A stretch of DNA of 9,974 nucleotides from Flavobacteriaceae bacterium (GTDB taxonomy: Bacteria > Bacteroidota > Bacteroidia > Flavobacteriales > Flavobacteriaceae), in the NCBI GenBank assembly GCA_014763515.1, contig JACXVH010000132.1, positions 1 to 9,974 on the forward strand, given 5' to 3'. The position numbers were made by a program, and so were the translations under genes. Within the stretch, counting starts at the first letter, position 1; every line of letters begins with the position of its first letter. Shown piece after piece: positions 1 to 7,492 of this stretch. Below the pieces are notes generated by a model, which saw only the letters and a list, made by a program, of their open reading frames with translations, was not told where the DNA came from and ran no database searches.

Positions 1-557
1 GCTCCTAAAGAACAACAAGCCGCAATTAAAGTAGCTGTTTTTTGACGGATGATTTCGTAATAAATATCTTCGGTAATATCTAAACGACGAGCTTTTTCAA
101 TTTGTAGCAATTCACCTTCGCTCATTTCACGAACAGCTACTGATATGATTTTAAGCAAATCGAAATCATTATTATCAATAGAAAGCAATAACCCTTTCGA
201 TAATAAATAATCGCCAACTAAAACTGCAATTTTATTTTTCCAAAGTGCATTAATAGAGAAGAAACCTCTTCTTTTATAACTATCATCAACTACATCATCA
301 TGTACTAAAGTTGCCGTGTGAATTAATTCGATTACTGAAGCGCCACGATACGTTCTTTCGTTAACTGTTCCGCCAGAAACCATTTTTGCAGTAAGAAAAA
401 CAAACATTGGTCGCATTTGTTTTCCTTTTCGGTTTACAATGTAATGCGTAATTCTGTTAAGCAAAGCCACTTTTGTAGACATCGATTCGCGGAACTTATT
501 TTCAAAAAGTTCCATTTCATCAGAAATAGGCTGTTTTATTTGCTCAACGATTTTCAT
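1..557 (-). CDS. Polyprenyl diphosphate synthase, N-terminal part (cut by window edge)
   Basis: This is a trans-isoprenyl diphosphate synthase that would condense isopentenyl diphosphate onto an allylic primer to make the long prenyl chain of quinones, at the cytoplasmic side of the membrane. The 185 visible residues begin MKIVEQIKQPISDEMELFE. They contain the isopentenyl-diphosphate-binding segment GKQMRP (about residues 45-50) and the first aspartate-rich motif in HDDVVDDSYKRRG (D87-D92, about 282-299), which binds the primer diphosphate through magnesium. The last visible stretch, LIAACCSLGA, is typical of the family. The family is about 320 residues long, so the second aspartate-rich motif lies outside the window. 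The ATG at 557 follows the rlmN stop by 35 nt, so co-transcription with rlmN is likely. Flavobacteria are usually annotated as octaprenyl-diphosphate synthase (ispB-like) here, but chain length cannot be read from this fragment. Confidence 0.93.
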   Translation of the reverse strand, partial: MKIVEQIKQPISDEMELFENKFRESMSTKVALLNRITHYIVNRKGKQMRPMFVFLTAKMVSGGTVNERTYRGASVIELIHTATLVHDDVVDDSYKRRGFFSINALWKNKIAVLVGDYLLSKGLLLSIDNNDFDLLKIISVAVREMSEGELLQIEKARRLDITEDIYYEIIRQKTATLIAACCSLG

Positions 558-592
558 TGTGGATTCAAAAGTAAGTAAATTTCAGAAAAAAA

Positions 593-1477
593 CTACGACT
601 TATTTGCTAATTGTCCGCAAGCAGCATCAATATCTTTTCCTCTACTTCGTCTTACTTTTACAACTATATTATTTTTCTCTAATGCAGTTATATAATTTTC
701 AATAGCTTCGTTTGAGGCTTGTTGGAACATCCCATCATCAATAGGGTTATATTCGATTAAATTTACTTTACAAGGAACGTATTTACAAAATTTCACCAAG
801 GCATCTATTGATTTTTTATCATCGTTAATTCCTTTCCAAACGACATATTCATAGGTAACTTTACTTTTTGTCTTTTTGTACCAATATTCTAATGCTTCAC
901 GCAATTCTGGTAATGGAAAACTCTTGGTAAATGGCATAATTTCATTTCGAATTTCTTCAATTGCTGAATGTAACGAAACTGCTAATTTGAATTTCACCTC
1001 ATCATCGGCCATTTTCTTAATCATTTTTGAAACTCCAGATGTTGAAACAGTAATCCTTTTAGGCGACATACCTAACCCTTCTGGTGATGTAATTTTTTCA
1101 ATCGCTTTCATCACATTTGGATAATTCATCAAAGGTTCGCCCATGCCCATGAAAACAATGTTTGATAAAGGTCGGTCATAATACAAACGACTTTCATTAT
1201 CTATTGCTGCAACCTGATCGTAAATTTCATCTGGTTGAAGATTTCGCATTCTTTTTAAACGAGCTGTAGCGCAAAATTCGCAATCTAAACTACAACCCAC
1301 CTGACTCGACACACAAGCTGTAGTTCTAGTTTCTGTAGGTATTAAAACCGACTCTACAATTAAATCATCATGCAAACGAACTGCATTTTTAACCGTTCCG
1401 TCTTCACTTCGTTGCATCGTATCTACTTTGATATGATTGATTACAAAATTTCGAATATCTTTCTTTTCAGTTTGCAT
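593..1477 (-). CDS. rlmN: RlmN, 23S rRNA (A2503-C2)/tRNA (A37-C2) methyltransferase, with N-terminal internal deletion
   Basis: RlmN is a radical-SAM enzyme that methylates C2 of A2503 in 23S rRNA and of A37 in some tRNAs. The 294-residue product has the [4Fe-4S] motif C62-x3-C66-x2-C69, the catalytic cysteine C55 in CVSSQ, the SAM-binding GMGEP (111-115), and the methyl-carrying cysteine C287 in DIDAACGQL. These match E. coli C118 and C355 in context. Flavobacterial homologues are, from memory, about 345 residues and begin with KKDIR followed by an accessory domain of some 50 residues before a segment like NFVINHIKVD. Here MQTEKKDIR (1-9) joins directly to NFVINHIKVD, with the junction at about 1450/1451. 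The native N-terminus is therefore present and an internal in-frame piece is missing. The lost part is the N-terminal domain thought to bind the RNA substrate, so activity is uncertain. The gene begins 14 nt after the upstream glutamate-synthase-like gene and ends in TAG. Confidence 0.93.
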   Translation of the reverse strand: MQTEKKDIRNFVINHIKVDTMQRSEDGTVKNAVRLHDDLIVESVLIPTETRTTACVSSQVGCSLDCEFCATARLKRMRNLQPDEIYDQVAAIDNESRLYYDRPLSNIVFMGMGEPLMNYPNVMKAIEKITSPEGLGMSPKRITVSTSGVSKMIKKMADDEVKFKLAVSLHSAIEEIRNEIMPFTKSFPLPELREALEYWYKKTKSKVTYEYVVWKGINDDKKSIDALVKFCKYVPCKVNLIEYNPIDDGMFQQASNEAIENYITALEKNNIVVKVRRSRGKDIDAACGQLANKS

Positions 1478-1491
1478 GGTGCAAATTTAAG

Positions 1492-3072
1492 TTAAAATCG
1501 TTCAACTGAAGCTTTTCTCCAAAAATAAAGAAAAGAAGCAGGCACACTTTGTTCATTTAGTAAACATCCATTAGGTATTTCTGGAAAAATTTGTGCAAAA
1601 GTTTCTACAACATTTCTTTCAACACGAGTACTTACAACATCTCTTGTAACCTCGTCGGGATGATGCAAACCAGCAGAAGCCATTAATTCTAATGCACTGT
1701 GAACCGTTTCTTTTTGATATTGCGCCACACGAACACTTTTCTCTTGTGGTACCAAACCTTTTACTAAATCTGGATCTTGAGTTGCAACACCTGTTGGGCA
1801 AGTATTAGCATGGCACTCTAAAGCTTGAATACAGCCTAATGCCATCATCATTCCACGAGCCGAATTACACAAATCGGCACCAAGCGATAATGCTCTAATA
1901 ATATCAAAACCAGAAACAACTTTTCCACTAGCTATAATCTTAATTTCATCTTTTAACCCAAAACCTTTTAGACAATCATACACGAATGCAATAGCATCAC
2001 GCATTGGCATACCTACATGATCAGAATATTCTGGTGGAGCAGCACCTGTTCCTCCTTCACCACCATCTACTGTAATGAAATCGAGATATGTTTGAGTTTG
2101 CACCATAGCTTTACAAATGGCAATGAATTCTGATTTATTGCCAACACATAATTTCATTCCAATTGGTTTTCCTCCTGAATTTTCACGTAATAATTTTACA
2201 AAATCCATCAATTCTAATGGGGTTGAAAAAGCGGAATGTTTTGGTGGCGAAATAATATCATGCCCTTTTGAAACCAATCTAATATTTGCGATTTCATCGG
2301 TAACCTTAGCTTTTGGCAAAATTCCTCCGTGACCGGGTTTTGCTCCTTGTGAAAACTTTATTTCGATCATTTTCACATTGTCTAAAGTTGCTCTTTTACT
2401 AAATTCTTCAACAGAAAATTTACCATCTGGAGTTCTTGTACTAAAATAACCTGTTCCAATATTCCAAACTACATCTCCTCCTTCTAAATGATAAGGGGAC
2501 AAACCACCCTCACCTGTGTTGTGAAAAAAATCACCCATTTTGGCTCCTGCATTTAATGCTTGAACTGCATTTTTACTAAGTGAACCGTAACTCATAGCAC
2601 TGATATTAAACATACTTGCGTAATAAGGTTTTGCACACTGAGAAGATCCAATCTTTATTCTGGGGTTTTCTGCTAATTTATCAAATGAAATTGCATTCAT
2701 ACTATGATTGATCCATTCATAACCTGTATCATAAACATCTAATTGTGTTCCAAATGGTTTATTTGAAGAAACATTTTTACTTCGCTGGTAAATCATTCCT
2801 CTTTGCAAACGATTAAAAGGTTTACCATCAGCATCTGTTTCTATAAAATATTGTCGAAATTCTGGTCCTAACTCTTCCAGTAAATATCGCGTCCTTCCTA
2901 ATAAAGGAAAATTATTACGAATGGTATGCTTGGACTGATACATATCAAAGAAACCCATTAAAATTAAGGGGACAAAAATTAGAAGTAATAACAAAAATTT
3001 ACTATTTACATATCCTAAAATTCCTATGATTGATAATGATGTGATAGTAAAAACTAGAAAGGCTTTTCTCAT
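1492..3072 (-). CDS. FMN-binding glutamate-synthase-family protein, membrane anchored
   Basis: This 526-residue protein matches the FMN and iron-sulfur domain of glutamate synthase (Glu_synthase family). Two hydrophobic helices at about residues 4-22 and 26-43 should anchor it in the inner membrane with the catalytic part in the cytoplasm. Core motifs are SAMSYGSLS (159-167), HNTGEGG (184-190), KFSQGAKPGHGG (239-250), TVDGGEGGTGAAP (334-346) and ASGKV (381-385), which build the FMN site. C414-x5-C420-x4-C425 has exactly the spacing of the [3Fe-4S] ligands of GltB. It lacks the N-terminal glutamine amidotransferase domain and the C-terminal beta-helix domain of full-length GltB, and no small-subunit gene is adjacent. 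Whether it makes glutamate is therefore unknown. The reading frame appears complete. It diverges from the O-methyltransferase across an 85-nt gap and probably heads a unit with rlmN and the prenyl synthase. Confidence 0.92.
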   Translation of the reverse strand: MRKAFLVFTITSLSIIGILGYVNSKFLLLLLIFVPLILMGFFDMYQSKHTIRNNFPLLGRTRYLLEELGPEFRQYFIETDADGKPFNRLQRGMIYQRSKNVSSNKPFGTQLDVYDTGYEWINHSMNAISFDKLAENPRIKIGSSQCAKPYYASMFNISAMSYGSLSKNAVQALNAGAKMGDFFHNTGEGGLSPYHLEGGDVVWNIGTGYFSTRTPDGKFSVEEFSKRATLDNVKMIEIKFSQGAKPGHGGILPKAKVTDEIANIRLVSKGHDIISPPKHSAFSTPLELMDFVKLLRENSGGKPIGMKLCVGNKSEFIAICKAMVQTQTYLDFITVDGGEGGTGAAPPEYSDHVGMPMRDAIAFVYDCLKGFGLKDEIKIIASGKVVSGFDIIRALSLGADLCNSARGMMMALGCIQALECHANTCPTGVATQDPDLVKGLVPQEKSVRVAQYQKETVHSALELMASAGLHHPDEVTRDVVSTRVERNVVETFAQIFPEIPNGCLLNEQSVPASFLYFWRKASVERF

Positions 3073-3135
3073 TTTTATAAATTTTTAATTTATGTAAAAA
3101 TACCAAATAAAGCGAAGGTAAAAAAAGAGAATTTG

Positions 3136-3143
3136 TAATTTTG
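3136..3143 (+). promoter_or_regulatory. Candidate -7 box for the O-methyltransferase gene
   Basis: TAATTTTG matches the Bacteroidota -7 consensus TAnnTTTG and ends 14 nt before the ATG at 3158, giving a short leader. No TTG lies at the expected 17-23 nt upstream, so only half of the promoter is recognisable. Confidence 0.45.
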
Positions 3144-3157
3144 TAAAAAATATAAAC

Positions 3158-3799
3158 ATGCATTTTATATCGGAAGAATTAGAAAACTATGTTGCTGCAC
3201 ATTCAGAAAACGAACCCGAATTGCTAGCTCAACTTAACAAAGAAACACATCAGAAAATTTTACAACCACGTATGTTAAGTGGCCATTTTCAAGGTAGAGT
3301 TTTAAGTATGCTTTCTAAAATTATAAATCCGAAAAATATTTTAGAAATAGGTACTTATACTGGTTATGCTGCACTTTGTTTAGCTGAAGGCTTAACCTCA
3401 GATGGTATTTTAGATACTATTGACAATAATGAAGAGTTATTTGATTTTCAAAAAAAATATTTTGAAGCATCTTCATATAAAAACCAAATTGTACAACACT
3501 TAGGAAATGCGTTGGAAATAATTCCAACATTAAATAAAACCTTTGATTTAGTATTTATTGATGCAGATAAGGAAAACTACATCAATTATTTTAATATGAT
3601 TGTGCCCATGATGAGTAAAGGTGGTATTATATTAAGCGATAATGTTTTGTGGAGTGGAAAAATTTTAGACGAAGTTAAAGCCAATGATAAATCGACTAAA
3701 ATTTTATTAGAGTACAATCAATTACTAAAAGACGACCCTAGGGTTGAAACTGTTTTATTACCAATTAGAGACGGTTTAACGGTAAGTAGGGTTTTGTAA
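3158..3799 (+). CDS. Class I SAM-dependent O-methyltransferase (CCoAOMT-like)
   Basis: This 213-residue protein is a cation-dependent O-methyltransferase of the Methyltransf_3 family, related to catechol and caffeoyl-CoA methyltransferases. Motif I, LEIGTYTGYA (62-71), binds S-adenosylmethionine, and acidic residues follow in DTIDNNEE (86-93). The metal-binding positions are D135 in FIDADKENY and D161-N162 in LSDNVLWSG. Its length is normal for the family (about 210-220). It should be cytoplasmic, as no signal peptide is visible. The natural substrate cannot be inferred, because flavobacterial relatives are uncharacterised and the neighbours give no pathway. The ATG at 3158 lies 14 nt after a TAnnTTTG box. 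The stop codon is one base from the converging phosphatase stop, leaving no room for a terminator between the two genes. Confidence 0.93.
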   Translation: MHFISEELENYVAAHSENEPELLAQLNKETHQKILQPRMLSGHFQGRVLSMLSKIINPKNILEIGTYTGYAALCLAEGLTSDGILDTIDNNEELFDFQKKYFEASSYKNQIVQHLGNALEIIPTLNKTFDLVFIDADKENYINYFNMIVPMMSKGGIILSDNVLWSGKILDEVKANDKSTKILLEYNQLLKDDPRVETVLLPIRDGLTVSRVL

Positions 3800-3800
3800 A

Positions 3801-4358
3801 TTACCAATTATATTTCTTTGATAAAATTTGGTAAATTTTAAAAAACAAAGTCCCTGATAAAATTCCGAAAAAGTAACCTGTTAAGATATCACTTGGAAAA
3901 TGCAACCCAAGATAAATTCTACTGTAAGCAAAAACTAATGGAAAAATATACAACCAATACAAGTTTTTTCCATTTTGTTTCATGAGCAGAAAAATAAATG
4001 TCATGGTTGCCATAGAATTAGAAGCGTGACCTGAAAAGAAACTATAGGTATTACTGCATTTAACAATTCTTATAATTGAGCTTATCTCTAAATCTTTACA
4101 TGGTCTTAGACGTTCAAAAGTAAATTTAAAAACATTTGTTATTTGATCTGTAAAAGCTATTAAAGCAGCAATAAATAAAACTACAATTCCTAGTTTTTTC
4201 CAGCCAATTTGTTTTTGCACAAAGTATAATACTAAAATAAAAAAAGGTGTCCAATGTAGTTGCTTGGTAATAAAAAGCCATAAAGCATCATATTGTGCAG
4301 AACCTAATCCGTTTAAGAAAACAAATATTTTTTTATCTAGTGAAAGTAATTGCTCCAA
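3801..4358 (-). CDS. PAP2-type membrane phosphatase, non-ATG start
   Basis: This 185-residue integral membrane protein of the type 2 phosphatidic acid phosphatase superfamily should dephosphorylate a lipid phosphate or diphosphate, such as undecaprenyl diphosphate or phosphatidylglycerol phosphate, on the outer face of the inner membrane. All three active-site motifs are visible: K78-x6-R85-P86, SGH at 109-111 (written FSGH where many members have PSGH), and S146-R147-x5-H153-x3-D157. Several hydrophobic helices are present, for example at 37-47, 55-70, 117-126, 136-150 and 158-173. No ATG exists near the N-terminus. The start is TTG at 4358, two bases after the tatA stop, or an ATT at 4361 that overlaps that stop by one base. 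It is the second gene of an operon with tatA. The specific lipid substrate is not determined by the sequence. Confidence 0.9.
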   Translation of the reverse strand: MEQLLSLDKKIFVFLNGLGSAQYDALWLFITKQLHWTPFFILVLYFVQKQIGWKKLGIVVLFIAALIAFTDQITNVFKFTFERLRPCKDLEISSIIRIVKCSNTYSFFSGHASNSMATMTFIFLLMKQNGKNLYWLYIFPLVFAYSRIYLGLHFPSDILTGYFFGILSGTLFFKIYQILSKKYNW

Positions 4359-4360
4359 AA

Positions 4361-4726
4361 TTAGTTTTGTCTTTTAATGGGTCCTGTTAAATTTTCAATA
4401 TCTTCTTTTACATCTTTAATAGGTTTTTCTATTGAAGAAGTGATATCTTCTAAAGGATTTATTTGATTAAGTGGATTAATAGCGTTATTAATTTCCGTCT
4501 TTGCTTTAGCAATTTCTTCTGAAACACCTCCAGTTAATGTTTTCATATCGAAACCATTATCTTGAGCACTTTTAGTAATTTCAGATTTAATTTCGTTTGT
4601 CGCATTTTTAATTTGAACCATTGTTTTACCCATAAATCGAGCTATTTTAGGAATTTCTTTCGACCCAAAAAGCATTAAGATTATAAAAACTATGAAAATT
4701 AATTCAGAAAAACCTACACCAAACAT
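4361..4726 (-). CDS. tatA: Sec-independent (Tat) translocase subunit, TatA/TatB type
   Basis: This 121-residue protein has the TatA/TatB/Hcf106 layout. A single N-terminal membrane helix (about residues 5-19) leads into the FGSKEIP hinge (20-26), an amphipathic helix (about 27-50) and a long, charged, poorly conserved cytoplasmic tail rich in Glu, Lys and Asn. With TatC it exports folded proteins bearing twin-arginine signals. The helix-FG-x3-P hinge fixes the family. At this length TatA and TatB cannot be separated by eye, and Bacteroidota genomes mostly annotate such proteins as TatA/TatE family. It is the first gene of a two-gene unit with the PAP2 phosphatase. It begins 77 nt downstream of the M1 peptidase stop, with a terminator between them, so it should have its own promoter. 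Confidence 0.9.
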   Translation of the reverse strand: MFGVGFSELIFIVFIILMLFGSKEIPKIARFMGKTMVQIKNATNEIKSEITKSAQDNGFDMKTLTGGVSEEIAKAKTEINNAINPLNQINPLEDITSSIEKPIKDVKEDIENLTGPIKRQN

Positions 4727-4743
4727 TATTTGTAATTTTAAAA

Positions 4744-4759
4744 CAAAGGTACAAAGATA
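4744..4759 (-). promoter_or_regulatory. Candidate tandem -7 boxes for the tatA-PAP2 operon
   Basis: On the minus strand two perfect TAnnTTTG matches follow each other directly, TATCTTTG (4752-4759) and TACCTTTG (4744-4751), 17 nt before the tatA start and just downstream of the terminator. A TTG at the usual 17-23 nt spacing is not evident, so which box is used is unclear. Confidence 0.45.
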
Positions 4760-4773
4760 TAATACAAATGAAT

Positions 4774-4805
4774 AAAAAAAGGCACTTTAACAAGTGCCTT
4801 TTTTT
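4774..4805. terminator. Bidirectional intrinsic terminator after the M1 peptidase operon
   Basis: A perfect 14-bp inverted repeat (arms 4774-4787 and 4792-4805) with a 4-nt loop TAAC has a GGCACTT core flanked by seven A on the left and seven T on the right. It can therefore terminate in both directions. On the minus strand it ends the peptidase operon and begins inside the stop codon of the peptidase (4804-4806). It also shields tatA from read-through. Confidence 0.9.
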
Positions 4806-6978
4806 ATTTTTTATCAAGTTCATCAAACTTAGATGGTAATTCTTCTTTTGGCCACATATTATTAGCTACATCAATATCTGCAGTCTCTAATTTTGGATCC
4901 AATTGAATTTTTGTAATTTTTTTATCTGAAGCAAAAACTCTTTTTGCCGTATCGTTATTTCTTCTCCAAATTTGAGCTGGAAATTTATGTAATTCTTTAG
5001 ATCCATCTTCAAACTGAACTTCAGCAATTATAGGCATTGGCATTCCGCCTAATTTTTCAAATTCTACTTCGTAAAAGTATTTTGGACTTTTTAAAGCATT
5101 TCTTTCTTCTTTGGTGAAATTCTTATCTAAATAATAATTTAACATTTGAACATCAGAAACTTCGAAAGCTTTTTTAGTTTCTGGATTAAACTCTTTGTTA
5201 GATTCGTCTACTAAATATAAAAACGGCCCCATATCTCTTAAAAACCTTCCTCTACGTTGAGCAAAATTCTTCATTTCTTCTGTTGGTTCAAGTGTAACAT
5301 AATATTGTTTTACCTCTTTTACACCTAAATCTACATAATCAGTTGAATAGAACCAACCTCTCCAAAACCAATCTAAATCTACCGCAGAAGCGTCTTCCAT
5401 AGTTCTGAAGAAATCTTCAGGTGTTGGATGCTTAAATTTCCAACGGTTTGCATAAGTTTTGAAAGCAAAATCAAACAATTCTGGACCCATTATAGTTTCA
5501 CGTAAAATATTTAAACCAGTTGCAGGCTTACCATAAGCATTGTTACCAAATTGGAAAATATTTTCCGAATTACTCATAATAGGCGCAATAAAACTTTGGT
5601 CACCTTTCATATAAGGAACAATTTTATCTGCAGGACCTCTATCTAAAGGAAAGTTTGGATCGAAAGTTTTTTCTGCTTGGAATTCTAAAAATGTATTTAA
5701 ACCCTCATCCATCCAAGTCCATTGTCTTTCATCGGAATTTACAATCATAGGAAAGAAATTATGCCCCACTTCGTGGATAATAACTCCTAACATTCCGTAT
5801 TTTACTCTATCGGTATATTTACCATCTTTATTGTTTTTAACGTATGAGCAACAGCTCTTGTAGAATATTCTCCCCAAAGTGGATTTGCTTCTTTAGGGTA
5901 AATTGAAATTGCCATAGGAGTTTTTGTATTTAAATTAACAGCCATGGCATCTAAAATAAATTTTCTAGATGTTGAAATTCCAAAATCACGAACATTTTGT
6001 GCTTTAAACTTCCATGTTTTCTTTTTATCTGAAAAACCTTTCTCAGCCGCTTCAGCTTCTTCTTGAGTTACGATTACAACTGGTTTATCGAAAGTACGCT
6101 CTGCTAATTCCCAACGTTTAAGTTGCTCTTTAGAAAAAACCTCTTTCCTGTTTTGAAGAACACCTGTTGCTTCCATTATATGATCTGCTGGGACAGTAAT
6201 ATCAACTTCAAAGTCACCAAACGGAAGAGCAAACTCGCCTCTACCCCAAAACTGCATATTTTGCCATCCTTCAACATCATTATAGACAGCCATTCTTGGG
6301 TAAAACTGTGCAATAACGTACAACCTGTTTCCGTCTTCAAATTCTTCATAACCAGAACGACCACCGTCTACTCTATAGTTATTAATGTTATACCACCATT
6401 TAATTGAAAATGTTATTTTTTCTCCTGGCTTTTTCTCCTGGCTTTAAAGGCTGAGCAAGGTTAATACGCATCATCGTTTGATTGATGGTGTAACTCATGG
6501 CATTACCTTTAGCATCTTTTACATAATCGATATGAAAACCACCTTGAAATGGCTCTTCCATATATTGTTTTGCAAATCTATCTGGTGTATAGGCAGGTGA
6601 AATTCTTTGACTTTCTTGTAACGGAGTTAAAGACTGAGGTGCACGCATATTTTGGTCTAGTTGCAACCACAAATATTCTAACTTATCTGGAGCATTGTTG
6701 TGATAAGTAATAGTTTCTGAACCATAAAGCTTAGCATTTTTATCATCCAGCTCAAGGTTCATTTTGTAATCTGCTTTTTGCTGATAATACTCAGGACCTG
6801 GAGCACCACTTGCTGAACGATACATATTTGGCGAAGCCATAATTTCTTCATTTAACTGACGAAATTTGTTTTCGTTGTAATGACCTGGTTTTCTAGGCTC
6901 CTCTGTTTTGTTTTCTTGCGCAAATAAAACTATTGAAAAAACAATTGTCATTGCAGAAAATAAAAGATTCTTTCTCAT
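4804..6978 (-). pseudogene. M1-family metallopeptidase, broken by two frame-changing lesions
   Basis: This was an exported zinc aminopeptidase of family M1. The first piece (6978 to about 6430) has a signal peptide (MRKNLLFSAMTIVFSIVLFA, cleavage near AQE) and reads correctly to LKPGEK, residue 183. A 13-bp tandem duplication then shifts the frame, and translation stops at 6400. The corrected second frame (about 6430 to 5840) runs through LYVIAQFYPRM to YSTRAVAHTLK. There the frame changes again, and about 35-40 codons appear missing compared with the family. These should include the GMEYP segment that takes the place of GAMEN. The third piece (about 5830 to 4804) contains HEVGH (5761-5775) and, 18 residues on, the zinc-binding Glu of WMDEG (5704-5706). 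Pieces one and three share a frame. The gene lies 10 nt after the DUF6702-like gene and is last in the operon. As written it could give only a 192-residue N-terminal fragment. An assembly error is the main alternative. Confidence 0.88.
6417..6442. repeat. 13-bp exact tandem duplication inside the M1 peptidase gene
   Basis: TTTTTCTCCTGGC occurs twice in direct succession (6417-6429 and 6430-6442), and the period-13 match continues to 6445. Removing one copy restores the reading LKPGEK-ITFSIKWWYN into the following frame, which continues without a stop for almost 600 nt. The duplication is therefore the frameshifting event. Confidence 0.93.
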
Positions 6979-6988
6979 TAGTTTTCTA

Positions 6989-7492
6989 TTAGTAATCTAT
7001 TCTAGTTTCTTTATCAGTTTGTGTTAGCAAATAGCTTTTTTTAACCGAATTTATATTAGTATGTACAATATTTTGTTGTTCTGAAAATAATTCTGTTAAA
7101 ATAGAATTATAAACGCCTAAAGTAGCTATTTTCTCAGAACAATCAACCTTTAAATAACAAATTAACACATCATTATCATATTCTGAACCTAAAAAGACTA
7201 GTTTTCTAGTTTTATTATTTATCGAAATCGACATTTTTTCAAAAAGATATTTTTCGATGTATTCTTTTGATTTTTCCGATTCTTGCTTTGTAGCAAGATT
7301 TAATTTTGTGTTGTATTTTTTATCTAAGGCTTTTTCTAAATCGTCAATAAAAATTCGAGTTGTAAATTCAATTCGAGACTTTTTTTGATTAAAATCAATT
7401 TGAGTTACCGACACATAAAACTTGTGAACTCCCACAAAAGATGAAAGTGCAACTACAAACAACAATACAAAAAATAGCTTTTTAGTCTTCAT
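6989..7492 (-). CDS. Exported DUF6702-like protein
   Basis: This 167-residue protein begins with a lysine-rich n-region and a hydrophobic segment (about residues 5-21, cleavage near FVG/VHK), so it should be exported to the periplasm or envelope. The mature part starts HKFYVSVTQIDF, has IDDLEKAL (49-56), and is a mixed alpha/beta protein without any recognisable catalytic motif. I place it with the small DUF6702 family of Bacteroidota, which I recall as commonly sitting beside M1 peptidase genes. The function is unknown. Its ATG overlaps the end of the preceding CarboxypepD_reg-like gene by 11 nt (ATGAAGACTAA), and the peptidase gene follows after 10 nt. This argues for coupled translation and a shared role with the peptidase. 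Assignment to DUF6702 is from memory of the family pattern. Confidence 0.82.
   Translation of the reverse strand: MKTKKLFFVLLFVVALSSFVGVHKFYVSVTQIDFNQKKSRIEFTTRIFIDDLEKALDKKYNTKLNLATKQESEKSKEYIEKYLFEKMSISINNKTRKLVFLGSEYDNDVLICYLKVDCSEKIATLGVYNSILTELFSEQQNIVHTNINSVKKSYLLTQTDKETRIDY

Noticed and set aside
566..573. TACTTTTG on the minus strand as a promoter for the prenyl synthase
   Set aside because: It matches TAnnTTTG but has no TTG at the proper distance, and the gene is 35 nt behind rlmN on the same strand, so co-transcription explains it better.
876..1124. Plus-strand open frame of 82 codons inside rlmN
   Set aside because: It is antisense to conserved RlmN coding sequence and its translation has no recognisable family features.
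1482..1489. TAAATTTG on the minus strand as an rlmN promoter
   Set aside because: It ends four bases before the ATG, so transcription would start inside the coding sequence. The nearest TTG is only 13 nt upstream.
1619..1801. Minus-strand open frame of 60 codons with many Cys and Arg
   Set aside because: It is an alternate frame of the glutamate-synthase-like gene, and the cysteines arise from shifted codons.
2117..2332. Plus-strand open frame of 71 codons
   Set aside because: It is antisense to the FMN-binding domain and shows no start context or family similarity.
3800..3840. Imperfect inverted repeat TTACCAA/TTGGTAA at the convergent gene ends
   Set aside because: A 7-bp stem with a loop of about 20 nt inside phosphatase coding sequence and no T run is too weak to call a terminator.
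6123..6407. Open frames on both strands in the middle of the M1 gene (also 6176-6364 minus)
   Set aside because: The corrected M1 frame runs through this region with family-consistent protein, so these are shadows.
4804..6978. Programmed frameshifting to express the M1 peptidase from three frames
   Set aside because: The first shift coincides with an exact 13-bp duplication and the second with missing family residues, so recoding cannot restore the normal protein.
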